A DNA stretch of 64,000 bases. It comes from Cosmopolites sordidus (lineage: Eukaryota; Arthropoda; Insecta; Coleoptera; Curculionidae). A program made the position numbers and the translations under genes. The number at the start of each line of letters is the position of its first letter. Position 1 is the first letter of the stretch. Positions 51,500 to 63,640 of this stretch are shown here, one piece after another. The DNA lies in the NCBI GenBank assembly GCA_031761425.1, contig JARFXV010000672.1, positions 1 through 64,000 of the forward strand. Direction: 5' to 3'. The notes under the pieces are model-generated. The model searched no databases and was not told the origin of the DNA. It saw only the letters and a list, made by a program, of their open reading frames with translations.

Positions 51500-53960
51500 T
51501 ATCCTTATTCTTAAGGTGTAACAAAAGTATGTGTTTTTGAGTTGCATAGTTATATACTGTTTAAAATATTTATGTTTGGAGGTTATTTCTCGAAATTTAG
51601 GTCATTGGTTAAGGTTTCTTAATCACCTGTCACTGTCTTCCTCCACTTCCTTCTATCTCTCGCAACTTTTTCGGCCCGTTCTGCAGTCCAGTCCCACTTC
51701 TCCAAGATACTTGTCAATCTCATCCTTGAGCTTTCGAGGACGACCTGATATTTCACTATGTTCCAGAATCATGTCTCCCTCTCGATTTTTTTTTGAACCA
51801 GAGCTGAACAGTGCCGATTGATATGAGTATCACCATACCATCATCATCTATACTCGTTTACCGGCCGTTTCCACTGTTTCATTGCCAGTGTTGGGTTAAG
51901 GTTTACATATTCAAACCATTGCAGTTCATTTTCCCTTATCGTTTCTTGTACAAATTTTACCCCCAATCTCTTCCTAATTTCCTTATTTAATACTTGGTCC
52001 CTCGGAGTTAATCCTATAATTCTGTTCAATACTTTCATCTCACAGGCATGTATTCGTCCTATCTGATATTCATTTAGCTTCCACATTACGGAGCCATATA
52101 TCAAAGTTAGGATGCATAGTGCGTTACTTACTATAATCTTAGTCTCTGTTTTCATTTCTCTCTTGTTAAATATCTGGTCAGTCACATGTAAGACATTCTT
52201 CATGCATGTCCAAACCATTGCAGTACATTTCTCCTTATGGTTCTTTGTACAGATTCTAACCTCAATCTCTTTCTAATTTTTTTGTTTGATACTTGGTCCC
52301 TCAGAATTAGTCCTATAATTATTCCCAATATCTCATCTCACAAGCCTGTCTTCTTCCTCTCTGATGTTCATTTAGCTTCCACATTACGGAGCCATATGTC
52401 AAAGTTGGATTGCATAGTGCATTATGTACTCTAATCTTAGTCTCTGTTTTCATTTCTCTCTTGTTAAATATCTGGTCAGTCTCATGTAAGACATTCTCCA
52501 TGCATGTCCAAACCATTGCAGTACATTTTTCCTTATCGTTCTTTGTACAGATTCTACGCTCAATCTCTTTCAAATTTTCTTGTTTGATACTTGGTCCCTC
52601 AGAATTAGTCCTATAATTATTCCCAATATCTCATCTCACAAAACTGTCTTCTTCCTCTCTGATGTTCATTTAGCTTCCATATTACGGAGCCATATGTCAA
52701 AGTTGGATTGCATAGTACATTATGTACTCTAATCTTAGTCTCTGTTTTCATTTCTCTCTTGTTAAATATCTGGTCTGTCTCATGTAAGACATTCTCCATG
52801 CATGTCCAAATCATTGCAGTACATTTTTCCTTATCGTTCTTTGTACAGATTCTACCCTCCATCTCTTTCAAATTTTCTTGTTTGATACTTGGTCCCTCAG
52901 AATTAGTCCTATAATTATTCCCAATATCTCATCTCACAAGCCTGTTTTCTTCCTCTCTGATATTCATTTAGCTTCCACATTACGGAGCCATATATCAAAG
53001 TTAGGATGCATAGTGCGTTACTTACTATAATCTTAGTCTCTGTTTTCATTTCTCTCTTGTTAAATATCTGGTCAGTCTCATGTAAGACATTCTCCATGCA
53101 TGTCCAAACCATTGCAGTACATTTTTCCTTATCGTTCTTTGTACAGATTCTACCCTTAATCTCTTTCAAATTTTCTTGTTTGATACTTGGTCCCTCAGAA
53201 TTAGTCCTATAATTATTCCCAATATCTCATCTCACAAACCTGTTTTCTTCCTCTCTGATGTTCATTTAGCTTCCACATTACGGAGCCATATGTCAAAGTT
53301 GGATTGCATAGTGCATTATGCACTCTAATCTTAGTCTCTGTTTTCATTTCTCTATTGTTAAATATCTGGTCAGTCTCATGTAAGACATTCTCCATGCATG
53401 TCCAAACCATTGCATTACATTTTTCCTTATCGTTCTTTGTACAGATTCTACCCTGAATCTCTTTCAAATTTTCTTGTTTGATACTTGATCCCTCAGAATT
53501 AGTCCTATAATTATTCCCAATATCTCATCTCACAAATCTGTCTTCTTCCTCTCTGATGTTCATTTAGCTTCCACATTACGGAGTCATATGTCAAAGTTGG
53601 ATTGCATAGTGCAATTAATTTTCATTTCTCTCTTGTTAAATACTTTTTAAATTAGCGAGTAATATAATCTGATATTGGCTTTTAATCTTTCTTCTATTTT
53701 TATTTCTATCTTTTCGTTTTTCGCTATAGCTATTACTAAATATTTAAATTGTTTATTAACTTATTCCAGCTCTGTGTTTTTCAATCTAGTTTCTATGTTT
53801 TTCTGTTTTCTCGATACCACCATTATTTTTGTTTTACTTTGGTTTATTGCTAGTTGACTTTTGCCCAGCTCCTCATATCATATATTTAAGTTATATCTTA
53901 AGTCTTTTTCTCTTTTCGCAAGTAGTACTATGTTATCTGCAAAAGACAAATGAGAAAAAC
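51500..53960 (-). pseudogene. LINE with internally amplified C-terminal coding region
   Basis: From high to low coordinates: FADNIVLLAKREKDLRYNL (53935-53880; the catalytic FADD is FADN, a dead site), LAINQSKTKIMVVSRKQKN, VNKQFKYL-like, then KVFNKREMKTETKIRVHNAL, YGSVMWKLNEHQRGRRQACE and MRYWE. This second group recurs in tandem (51905-53645) before the unique end CEMKVLNRIIGLTPRDQVLN and IRKRLGVKFVQETIRENELQ at 52040-51900, then LKDEIDKYLGEVGLD and RRKWRKTV near 51650. The order and content fit a non-LTR retrotransposon polyprotein. Confidence 0.85.
51905..53645. repeat. 298-bp tandem array, about 5.8 copies, inside a LINE ORF
   Basis: The period is 298 bp, shown by near-identical open frames beginning every 298 bp (52319, 52617, 52915, 53213). 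298 is not a multiple of three, so each copy shifts frame and the array cannot encode one continuous protein. The internal units are very similar; the outermost (51905-52200) is more diverged. Confidence 0.92.
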
Positions 53961-54179
53961 CCAGAAACTTTTATTACACCCTAGTGTATGAATTGTTTAA
54001 TCTTGTCGAAGAAAATTAGACCAAATTCAAAGCGTTCTTTAAATCAACTAAATAAGGAAATGGAAAATTGAAATACAATTATCCTGATAGTTTTCATTTT
54101 GATTAATATAAGGCATCTAAATTTTGGATTAAAGATAAAGACAACTGAAATCCCCAAATACCAAGACCATTCGAGTTTT
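53961..54179. other. AT-rich spacer
   Basis: Nothing recognised. Confidence 0.5.
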
Positions 54180-54440
54180 CAAACTTTCCCTCCAAATGTC
54201 GGCAACCTCGTATTCCTTCGCTATCCCCACCACCGCTGACTCCAATTTAAACTTCTGGTAAACGGGCATGGCTGCCGGCGCAACTCAACTGTAATAAAAG
54301 GCAACGTTGCCTCGTCCAATATGCCGTTAGTGTCGGTCGGTATACGACACCCCCGCAGTTAGGGCGGAGAAAGCTCGCCATATTATTCTCGTCTCTCTCT
54401 CTCTCACACCTTCGGCGAAAGTTTCTACGAGAGGATCTTT
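54180..54440 (-). promoter_or_regulatory. GC-rich island with GAGA run and Pho-type motifs (candidate PRE or alternative Abd-B promoter)
   Basis: A compositional island without transposon or ORF support, 13 kb upstream of the Abd-B coding exon. It carries an uninterrupted CTCTCTCTCTCTCT (54392-54405, GAGA-factor type), GCCAT at 54377-54381 and ATGGC at 54268-54272 (Pho core), and CGGTCGG near 54335, like the fly pause-button word. Read on the minus strand, the GAGA run precedes CCGACCGAC by about 60 bp, an order seen at paused fly Hox promoters. No transcription evidence. Confidence 0.45.
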
Positions 54441-54819
54441 TATATGGAAGAAGCTGACTTGATGTACTTCAATCGGAGCGGGTTTTCATGACATGGATAG
54501 AAATGACGATTTTGGAGAAAGTTTTTCGTGATATTTCCTAAACGAATGGATCTTATACAGTAGTATACTTTAACGCAGTATGTGGCGTTAAATCAAAAAG
54601 TTTGTCTTTTATATTATGACAATATAAGAAAACAAATTAGTATATGAGATTGTTATAAAATCAGTGTAAATACTAATAATATTAATAATAATATTAATGA
54701 TAGTATAATCTTCTGTGTTGAGATTATACATTCCTCGAAAATATGGAGGTAGAGGGCTTATTAATATCAAATAATTGTATCTTAGACAGAAAAAGAACAT
54801 TTTCTAAATTCGAAAGATC
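54441..54819. other. AT-rich spacer
   Basis: Nothing recognised. Confidence 0.5.
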
Positions 54820-55440
54820 AACTTAAGAGACTCGCAACTCAGTTTGATCACAATTATACACCACTAAAACTGAGCCATGCAAACTACACTATCGAAACAG
54901 GGACAATACAAAATAACATAAATCTCTGGGAACATAAATCGGTCCATGGTAGATATGTAGAATTATTAAACGGCAATACTATTGATAAGAAAGCTTCTCT
55001 GCTCTGGTTAGACGAGAATCAATTATATCCGGAAACTGAAGGCTTTGTTATTGCTATCTAGGATAAGGTCATCAAAACCAATAATTACAAGAAATATGTC
55101 CTTAAAGAAAACACTGAAGATGTATGTCGAAAGTGTGGCAAAATAGAGGAGACTATTGAGCACATAATTGGTGGATGTTCTACTTTAGCAGAAAACACAT
55201 ATTTAAGAAGGTATAATCAGCTTGTTAAAATAATCCACCAAAAACTGACACTTAATCATGGTATTTTACCAACATCTACTCCGTCGTATTATAAATACAG
55301 TCCTCAAGCTGTTCTGGAGTCTGACGATTTACTGTTCTGGAGTCTGACGATGTGCTAAGAGTGTCCCCCAACAGGACAAAATAATTTGGGAGATAGGAAA
55401 GATGGCAGAAATAAAAGGGTACTAGAAAATTAGTTAAAAA
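54820..55440 (+). pseudogene. LINE C-terminal fragment with CCHC-type cluster
   Basis: Reads LWLDENQLYPETEGFVIAI then KVIKTNNYKKYVLKENTEDV, CRKCGKIEETIEHIIGGCST (C-x2-C-x8-H-x4-C, a zinc-binding cluster typical of the end of several LINE families), LKIIHQKLTLNHG and SYYKYSPQAVLESDD. One stop near 55061. A 20-bp stretch around TGTTCTGGAGTCTGACGAT is duplicated at 55312-55350. Confidence 0.75.
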
Positions 55441-57124
55441 TAGAAACATTATGTATAACTGTATACTGGTACTGAGCCAGTAAAATTATGTATATAAGTA
55501 GTATTATTTCATTCAAGAGACTATAATAGATAGAATAAAATTAGAAGAGTACTGCGGAAGGTCGAATTTAAAAGTCGATTTTATTTACTTGTTGTGTTGA
55601 TTTACAAGACGGGTTATCGTCTTCGCATAGTTTGAAGTAAATAAAGCAACAAAAATATACTTACATGAAATTTAATATCTATATATTAATCGGAAAAATT
55701 ACGACATATTTATAAAGTTCTTAACTTTAAATGAAATGGTTAAATTAATTTCGTTCCTCTGCGCTAAATCTAAAACCATTAAAGAAGAAATCTTCGGCTT
55801 TTTCTTTTAAATATATCCACTACTTCATCTGCATTCAAATGTAATAATTTAATTCACTCCTCGTATTTTTTCGGTATAATATTAGGTAATATTTGGCTTA
55901 TTTCGGGAGGGGTTTGAACCCCCAAAATCCCCCTTTGGCTACGCCCGTGCTATTGACCATGCCCTTTAAATAAAAGGTTTCTTCATCACAATTATCATCT
56001 TGCAATTCTTGATGCTTCTCATTTTGTATGGATGATAATTGTTTTCCTGTAAAGTGGCCCATACCTTTGACGGATTTGTACAATTTTGTTTGTTGACTTG
56101 TACGGATTTTTCACATTACAAAGAAGAATATTTTCTTCAGTAACGACATTGTGGCTCCTTTTGCGGACACTTGGGCACACACTGCCAGTTGTTTTTAGTT
56201 TTACTCAGTTATTTCTTAAAAACTCCGGATTTGGAATAGACTTATTGGGTTTGAGTGGAATTCAGCGGACAAATCGCGTAGACTTAAACATGAAGAAAAA
56301 TTAATTCAATTTTCTCTTTTTAATTAAATAACTAATTCATCTTAGCAACTGAATTAAAACGTTATTTTTACAAACATTCAAATACAACAGCTTTCAAATA
56401 ACACAATGGTAGTGCAATAATGATGGTTCCTTTCAAACAATGTAATTTTTATAGCTTCTTTTAGTTCCTGCCAACTGCAGATTATTCTAGTTGTTTTTGC
56501 TAATTGTTTTAAACGGTTACTCCGATAAAGAAATGTGACAACATTTTTTATTTCGTATTTTAAGATTTGTCAACTTATGTTAAAACAATATGGTGTTGCC
56601 ACATTATGTTATATTCTTTTTAGTAAGAACTGAGAATTATTTGATCGATATTATTGATTGATTGATAATTATTGATTATTTATTCCGATCAGGAGACTTG
56701 AATTCAAGTACTTCTCAGTACTAAGAAAGAACCATTTCATAAAAAGAAACGCACCAACGGATGCACATCCGGAAGAATTCTTCAGCATACAATACCATCC
56801 GTGAATCATTATCCATTAACACTCTACTTTATTTAACTTCCCACTATATTCGAAAATCGTAAGACAATTAAAGAATTGACCAAGACGAGGTTAGTCGAAA
56901 CAATTGCCATAAAATTTTCGAATATGGTAAAAATGTATATATAAGTTTTAATTCTTATATATTTAGCAATGTCACAGTATTTTCTATTTCTACACACAAC
57001 CACAAAGATTTGAAATTAAGACAAACAAATGTTTCCTGCATCCATCGAAGTTGATGTGTCATTAAGCAGGAATTATTAATTATCTGAAAACCTATTAATC
57101 TAATAAATTATCACGTTTGTATCG
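55441..57124. other. Unassigned DNA
   Basis: 55900-55950 contains GGGGTTTGAACCCCC followed by CTACGCC, resembling a DNA-transposon terminal sequence. The short ORFs at 55898-56304 match nothing I recognise. No gene supported. Confidence 0.4.
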
Positions 57125-57730
57125 AATATTTTACTGTTATTGGCCATGCTTGAAATCATTTTTAATAATCACCAAACATGCATGCCGTTGATTCGTACTA
57201 GAACCGTTACAAACGTTTGCCTACTTTTTCCTAATTGAGTCTAATTGATTTTAATTAAATCAAGATTAACCGTCGAAAATTAAATTAACATCGTTCCCGT
57301 TTCTATTGGGACCGGATATCTAGGTCACCCGACAAAAAAAAACATCCAAACTAAACATCAACAGATCTCGCTTCTTTCTCCTAAAAGAAAAAAAAACGAA
57401 GAAGAAAAGTGTTTTCTGTCGTTGACTGAGCCAATCTCGGGCTTCTGCAACTATAAAAACTAATCCAGCCGGAAAATTGCCTCTCCCCCGAAGATTCCAA
57501 TTTACGCTGGTCCTCTCCGTTCCCCTTCGTTCCCTCTTCCATCTAGGATTATAAAAATTACAAAAAAGACCAAATTACCAAAATGATAAGACCCTTCTGA
57601 GAGCAATAAAATGCAAATGACAAGGCTTTCAAAATCTCGTTTGAGCTCGGGTAATGGACGTCCGTACAATCTTATCTGGTTAATAAGTTCGACGAAGGTT
57701 TGTGTGCTGTGAGACGTAGATGAGCTATAT
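57125..57730. promoter_or_regulatory. Transposon-free block rich in homeodomain-type sites
   Basis: Contains TTGGCCATG (57140-57148, Pho core), the AT-hook-like TAATTGATTTTAATTAAATC (57243-57262) with several TAAT cores, GCAATAAAATG next to an octamer ATGCAAAT (57604-57618), and purine/pyrimidine tracts at 57366-57410. No transposon matches. Candidate enhancer upstream of Abd-B; inference. Confidence 0.3.
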
Positions 57731-58299
57731 ACAGAAACACTCACGAGAGACGGCTTATTTAAATTGTTTTATATAAACATTTTGATCGAGTTCATTTTAA
57801 AATATCGGGCTGTTCGGAAAGTTTGTAGGATTCATTTTAAGAGAAAGATAAACCGCAAATAGTTTTTGTAGTTATTTATTTAGTCTAGTACATAATTATT
57901 ATTATTATTTGGTACTTTTTGCTAACGTAGTGACAGTCCATAATGCGTTTTTTGCTTTTGTCTGATTTACATCGATAAGTAAGTTTTGAAGATTATAATT
58001 CATTTCATGAGCAACAGATGGCATCACTTTGATCAACCCGATAGCAAATTGCGTATTATTTGTGAAGGGCCCAGTGGTGAGTGTTTACTTGCCTTATCAT
58101 AGCTGTAACAATCGCTCTGGTGTATTAAAAAGTTAGAAAATGGGCGTCAAGACAGTGTAAACAGGATGTTGATTCAATCTGTTTTTTTGCGGTGAATTTA
58201 TTAAAGAAGAAGCAAAAAATTTGTTTTGGTAACAAATTTGAAGCTTTGCGAAGCTCATGAATCCTATTTTGAACCTCAAAATCCGGAATCAAATTAAAA
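57731..58299. other. AT-rich spacer
   Basis: GGCTGTTCGGAAAGTTTGTA at 57808 resembles a transposon end, but no partner was found. No gene. Confidence 0.4.
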
Positions 58300-59930
58300 A
58301 TGGAGTATGCCTGTGTTAATTGCAAAAACTTACTTACTATAGAAGGTAAAAAATTAAAATTTAAAAAATGTTGAACATATCAATGTTCTATTTTAGTATT
58401 TCTTAATTTTTTTATGTATAAAACTTAAATTACACTAGTGGTTTTCGTTATTTCGAGCTTGGTATCGAGGAGAAAAACGACACATGAAGTTTGCAGTGTC
58501 AAGACTTTGGAGGAAACCTAATGATCATGTACAAGACTATTATTTTTGTATCGTTAATCCAAGTAAGCGTCGATTTGGTGAAAAGGCTGAACAGATTTTT
58601 CATCCTGATTTTCCTTCAACGTCTTCTCCGATACCTCAAGGTGAAAATTTTCCCGTTCCATCTCGTTCTGAATTAGATAACTTCGGAATTCAATCGTCGC
58701 AAAGTTCGACAGAATACAGTACACCGCTTACCAACATCGATGGTAGTGAATTCATAATAAAGTCACAAAGTTTTGGACCACATTTCATCAGCTCAACACA
58801 ATTCAACGATTTAGTACGAGACCTAAACCTACCCAAGAATAAAGCAGATATTTTAGGTTCAGGATTGAAAGAGTGGAATTTGCTTGAAGATGATGTGAAA
58901 ATAACTGATCAAAGAGAGCGTCATAAAATTTTTTCATGTTTTTCACCAAAGAAGCCGTACTTTGTTAGTGTAATAGCGTGACTGATTTGTACGAGGAAAT
59001 CGGAATACCATACATACCTTCTGATTGGGGGCTTTTCATCGTTAGCTCTTCAAGAAGCTTAAAAGCAGTTCTTATTCACAGCGGAAACCTATTCCCTAGT
59101 TTTCCCATAGCACATTCTGTAATGCTTAAAGAAAGTTACGGTAGTGTGAAAATGGTACTGAAAAAGTTAAAATATACAGAATACCACTAGGCAGTAATAG
59201 GCGATTTTAAGATGGTTGGTTTTCTGATGGGAATACAAGGCGGGTATACTAAATACCTTTGTTACCTTTGCTTATGGGATAGCAGAGCAGATTCAGTACA
59301 TTACCAATGGCGTATATGGCCTGATCGAGTCGAATTTCAGATAGGAAAACATAATGTGAAATTGGAACCAATTGTAGAGCCTAAGAATATATTGATACTG
59401 CCGTTACATATAAAATTAGGCATAATGAAGCAATCTGAGAAAGCTCTGGATCCAAATTCTGAAGCTTTTGAATATTACAGATATTTTTTCCCAAATTATC
59501 TAAAGCTAAAATTAAAGCAGGTATTTTCGTCGGACCACAAATAAAATAAATAATGAGCAGTGATGATCTCACAAAATTCCTCAATGCTTATGAAAAACAA
59601 GCCTGGGAAAGTCTTAAAGCAGTTGTTAATGGTTATCTTGGAAACAACAGAGCTGACAATTACGAAGAATTGATAGAAACTATATTTGAAAGCTTTAATA
59701 TTGTGAGCTGCAGAATGTCACATAAACTTCCTTCTCACCTGGTCCAATTTGACGATAATATGGGTGCCTATATAAAGGAGCAAGGAGAACGTTTTCACCA
59801 AGATGTGATGGACTTTGAACGACGTTACCAAGGACAGTACAAGGAGAATATGATGGGAGATTACATTTGGGCTTTAATACGAGAAAGTCCATACAAACAT
59901 AAGAGAACCACTAAAAATATTCATTTTTGA
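58300..59930 (+). pseudogene. Transposon-derived protein of the ERFHQD/RYQG family, frameshifted
   Basis: Three large open segments in order: 58484-58981 (LRPFR-like start, ...FNDLVRDLNLPKNKADILGS...LLEDDVKITDQRERHK...), 58978-59544 (YEEIGIPYIPSDWGLFI, KMVGFLMGIQGGYTKY, then CYLCLWDSRADSVHY with a CxxC and WPDRVEF) and 59553-59930 (LNAYEKQAWESLKAVVNGYL, GERFHQDVMDFERRYQGQY, MMGDYIWALIRESPYKHKR). Upstream, MEYACVNCKNLLTIEGK at 58303 may be a first exon. I recognise the family from many arthropod genomes as repetitive and transposon-like but cannot name its superfamily. Stops at 58979 and 59190 break this copy. A small fragment of a relative lies at 25976-26215. Confidence 0.65.
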
Positions 59931-60129
59931 ACCTGATTTTTTGTTATTTTACATTTATGTGCTATTGCTTATTGCAATTATTGAATTAAAAAGACTCTGA
60001 TGTTCAGCAAAACTTTTCTAATCGTAATTTAACATAGAATCATAAAAAAATGAAAATTCGAAAAATTGCTCTAGTTTCTACAAAAGCAAACTTTGATAAG
60101 AAAAATTATATTTTCCTTTATTTGTAACG

Positions 60130-60960
60130 TAGGAGAAACCAAAATTTCACATGCAGAAGCCAAGCCCAAAAATCGTGCCGACCGGTGTTAGCATCTTTAT
60201 TGCCAAAAAATATTAACAGGCTATTTTTACCTCTTCTTCCGTTGTAAAAGATTTCCCATTTAAAGAGAAGCAGAATAGATGGTAGTCCGAGGGTGCGATG
60301 TCTGGTGAGTAAGGTGGATGGACTAAAACATCTCAGTTAAAGATTAACAATTTTTACTGGGTCCTGAATGAAAACTGTTATGATGCATTGTCATAATGAA
60401 GCACTACGCCTTTTCTTTTTGCTAATTCTTACAGTTTTTTTTTCAATTACTGCCTTCAGCCTATCTAATTCTGAACAGTAAAGGTCAGTGTTGAAAGTTT
60501 GATTTCGTAAGTGAAGTTCAAAGTATATGGGTTCCTTCCAGTCCCACCAAATGCAAAGCCTAATGTTTTGGATAAATATACGTCTATTGCCGGACTTAAA
60601 ATCACTGACCCTGGCAACCCCCATGATTTTTTTAGTTGCCAGTTATTATACATTTTTCATCGATAGTTATCATCCGCTTCAGAAATGCAGCCTCAGTTCA
60701 TGAGGAATCGAATACACATCATATTGACAGACGTAACCGGTTTTTTTCCGATAACCAAAAACGGCCGATTTGCCAATATATAACTACTATCTAGCGTACC
60801 GTGGTGCATGGATCTTCTGTCGTTTATTCTGGCCTTTATTTCGTCAACATCAGTGCTTGAAGGACGGCCAGAGAGATGCCGACCTCCCAGGCCAAAATCT
60901 CCACCCCCTAAAGCAACCAAACCAGTTTTACACCCTGGCCTCCCCAACAAAACTCTTTCC
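60130..60960 (-). pseudogene. Mariner transposase relic F
   Basis: From high to low coordinates: GDFGLGGRHLSGRPSSTDVD then EIKARINDRRSM (HTH linker), VNMMCIRFLMN, MYNNWQLKKSWGLPGSV, LCIWWDWKEPIYFELHLRNQ, TFNTDLYCSELDRLKAVIEK, and on other frames HPPYSPDIAPSDYHLF (third Asp, near 60290) with SFTTEEEVK. Middle and N-terminal parts are deleted. It is a further mariner subfamily, distinct from B and D. Confidence 0.8.
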
Positions 60961-60967
60961 GTAAATA

Positions 60968-62228
60968 CGAGTCGTTCAATAAGTCCCCATAGCCCATAGC
61001 ATCGGGAATGGTTTGTTTTTAGTAAGCATAATTATTCACCAGATAGCTGTCAAAGTCTCAGTTATATTCATCACATAGTTTCATTTTTATTGTAGATTGA
61101 AGCAAGAAACTTTTGTTTATTTATAAAAATGGAAAAAAGAGTGTTTCGAGTTGTGATTAAACATTTATATTTAAAAGGCTTAAAATCGAAAGAGATCAAC
61201 GAAAGAGATCAAACTCAGTTAGATGAAGATCATCGTATGTCTGTGCCTGTGTTTGCAACTGTTAATTGGATAAATGAGTTTAAACGTGTCCGTATATCCA
61301 TAAAAGATGAACATCGTTCGGAACTTTCAGTAGAAGTGATTATTCTCAAAATGATTGACAATATCCACTACATAGTATTAAGTGATCGACGAATCAAAGT
61401 GCGCGAAATAGTTGAGGTCACAGGTTTATCGCAACGAACAGTACTTTCAACTTGCACGCAAAAATTTACCTCGTTTGCTCTCAGTGGAGAATAAACGCAA
61501 TCGTGTCCAATCCAATTCAAAACAGCTTCACAGACCACTGAAGCTGTTTTGGCGCTTTTTCGTCGCAATCCTGACGAGTTTCTGCGTCGATGCATAACTG
61601 TGGACAAAACGTGAATACACTACTACACTCCAGAGAAAAAGGGACAATCAAAACAGTGGGTTTTTAAAGGCGAACGGAGAGCGAAGGATAAGACGGCCAT
61701 ATCGGCTGGTAAGGTTATTGCCACAGTTTTTTGTGTTGCACGCGGGATCATCTAAACCGATTACTTGGAAAAACAAAAAATAATAACTGGAGAGTATTGT
61801 GCGTCGTTATTGCACCGGTTGAGCGAAGAAATCAAGAAAAATCGTCCTCATCGGAAAAAGAAAAAATCCTCATCCATCAAGACAATGCACGGGTGCACAC
61901 CTGTACAGTTTCAATGGCCAAAATCATGGAATTAAAGTTCAAATTATTACAATATCCACCGTATTTACCGAATTTGGCCCGTACTTAAAAAACTTTAAAA
62001 AATAGCTCAGCGGACAACGGTTCACATCGAACCAAAAGCTCATCGCCCAAACACATGCCTATTTTGAGGATCTTCCGAAATTTTACTTTTTTGACGACTT
62101 AAAAAAAAATGGAGAAACGCTTGGAAAAGTGTATAGAGTTAAAAAGAGATTATGTTGAAAGATAAAAAAATCTACTTAAAATAATTTGTTTTTCTATCTT
62201 TTTCTAAGGAATTATTGAACAGCCCTCG
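60968..62228 (+). mobile_element. Full-length mariner element B3 with inverted repeats and TA target duplication
   Basis: Left CGAGTCGTTCAATAAGTCC and right (reverse complement) CGAGGGCTGTTCAATAATTCC ends, flanked by TA at 60966-60967 and 62229-62230. 1261 bp, the expected mariner size. Same family as 5373-6569. Confidence 0.92.
61129..62165 (+). pseudogene. Mariner B3 transposase, frameshifted
   Basis: MEKRVFRVVIKHLYLKGLKS, NWINEFKRVRISIKDEHRSE, DNIHYIVLSDRRIKVREIVE (HTH), then a frameshift to RLLSVENKRNR, QWVFKGER, GKVIATVF, YLEKQKIITGEYCASLLHRL, ILIHQDNARVHTCTVSMAKI (second Asp) and LQYPPYLPNLA. The region of the third Asp is lost (LART with a stop). It ends KRDYVER. Several breaks; non-functional. 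Confidence 0.9.
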
Positions 62229-62230
62229 TA

Positions 62231-62756
62231 CATACCCGTACATATTCAACACTATTTTTTGGTATTTTTTCCAATAAAAGGATGTAGCAACTTCACATAT
62301 ATAGAATTTGTCTGCCTGTATCCCGCCTATTAAAATAAACAGTCGCTTTAGGCCTTTAACGCTCCGAGGGACGATCAAAATTAAAAAATACTGTTAACAG
62401 GTGCGTTGACGTCTTCAACGACCCATCGATACGAACTTTTGCTGCTTGTTAAATAAATTAGATGTATCTCAGCCGAATCTCCATAGTGGCTGACTAACGG
62501 AAACATTTCAATCAAAACAAAGATAAATTTCGAACTTTTATAGGGGCGGTGGTCTTGGTCTGTCTTACGTCTCATCAACCGAGCATGAAGAAAAATGGCC
62601 GATACGCTAAGTTAATTTCGTAATGAATGCAAGGAAATATGATTTTTTAAATTATGTTATATTGAATAAATTGATATATTTACAACAAATTATTTAAATA
62701 ATTTATTTTTTAAATATTGGAAAAGCTTTAATTTTTAAAAATATTTACAGGATTTT
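62231..62756. other. AT-rich spacer
   Basis: Nothing recognised beyond AT-rich unique sequence. Confidence 0.5.
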
Positions 62757-63640
62757 CCAATGGGTACGCGCGAACTTTGACAGTGTGTAGCAGCCATGTT
62801 GGTGAAACTATAGTTGCTAAATTTGGAAGTCATTTTTACGGTGTACACAATTGCTCTGTTGAGTCGACCATTGGTCGTTTAGTGGACAAATTCGAATCAA
62901 CTGGTTCAGTAAACAATCAAACAACACCCATATATAATCGAAACGTGAGGTCTGCAGAAAACATTGCTACATTGAACAAGAGTGTGCAGGATAACCCGAG
63001 GCAGTCAGCCTCCTTGGCGCGACGAAGTGGCCTTTCCTAGACCTCAACTTGGCGAATTTTCGCGCGCCTGTACAAAATTCTATTGACCTAGGAACTGAAG
63101 GTAAACGACCATAGGCAGCCTCGAGCATTCGCTGACTGGGCTCTGGTACAGTTGATCCTAATTTCGGACGGAAAATCATCTTCAGCGATGAGGCCAATTT
63201 TGAAATGAATGTCTATGCCAACAGGCAAAATTGTCTCATTTGGGGAGATAACATCCACATAAGACCCATCAGTGGCAAATGCATTCGTAGAAAGGACTTC
63301 TACCCGCACTTCTTCAAAAATGAAGCTGGCACCGCCATAAATGTCACCGGTGAGGTATAGGTCGATGATAACCAATTTTTTTGTTGCCTAAACTGGAAGA
63401 TATGGATCTCAATTTTTTTTTTCTTGTGGGGCTACGTTAAACTATGGGTCTATGTGAATAAGCTGCAGATGATGTATGCCTAAAAAGTCAACATAATCAA
63501 TGCCATCAATAATATCGAGCCTGATTTATGAGGTTGAATCACCGAGTCACCTCGGATACGCGTAGTCCAGCGAAGCAGCTGCGGTCATTTGACCGATATT
63601 ATATTTTATACATAATGTAATCGAAAACTTTTTCAAATAA
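62757..63640 (+). pseudogene. Tc1/mariner-superfamily transposase relic (IWGDEN type)
   Basis: Reads GRLVDKFESTGSVNNQT then VRSAENIATLNKSVQDNPRQ (helix-turn-helix), HRQPRAFADWALVQL, KIIFSDEANFEMNVYANRQN (first catalytic Asp in FSDEA), CLIWGDN, FKNEAGTAINVTGE, and after a large deletion GYVKLWVYVNKLQMMYA and an end resembling CGHLTDIIF. The second and third catalytic regions are deleted. Same family as the minus-strand piece at 50880-51430. Confidence 0.8.

Noticed and set aside
52319..53467. CRISPR-like or satellite interpretation of the 298-bp repeats
   Set aside because: Units are coding-derived LINE fragments in tandem without spacers; not a CRISPR, and too few copies to call a genomic satellite.
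55905..55950. GGTTTGAACCCC resembling a tRNA T-loop
   Set aside because: No A-box or cloverleaf around it. The GGGG/CCCC palindrome followed by CTACGCC looks like a transposon end.
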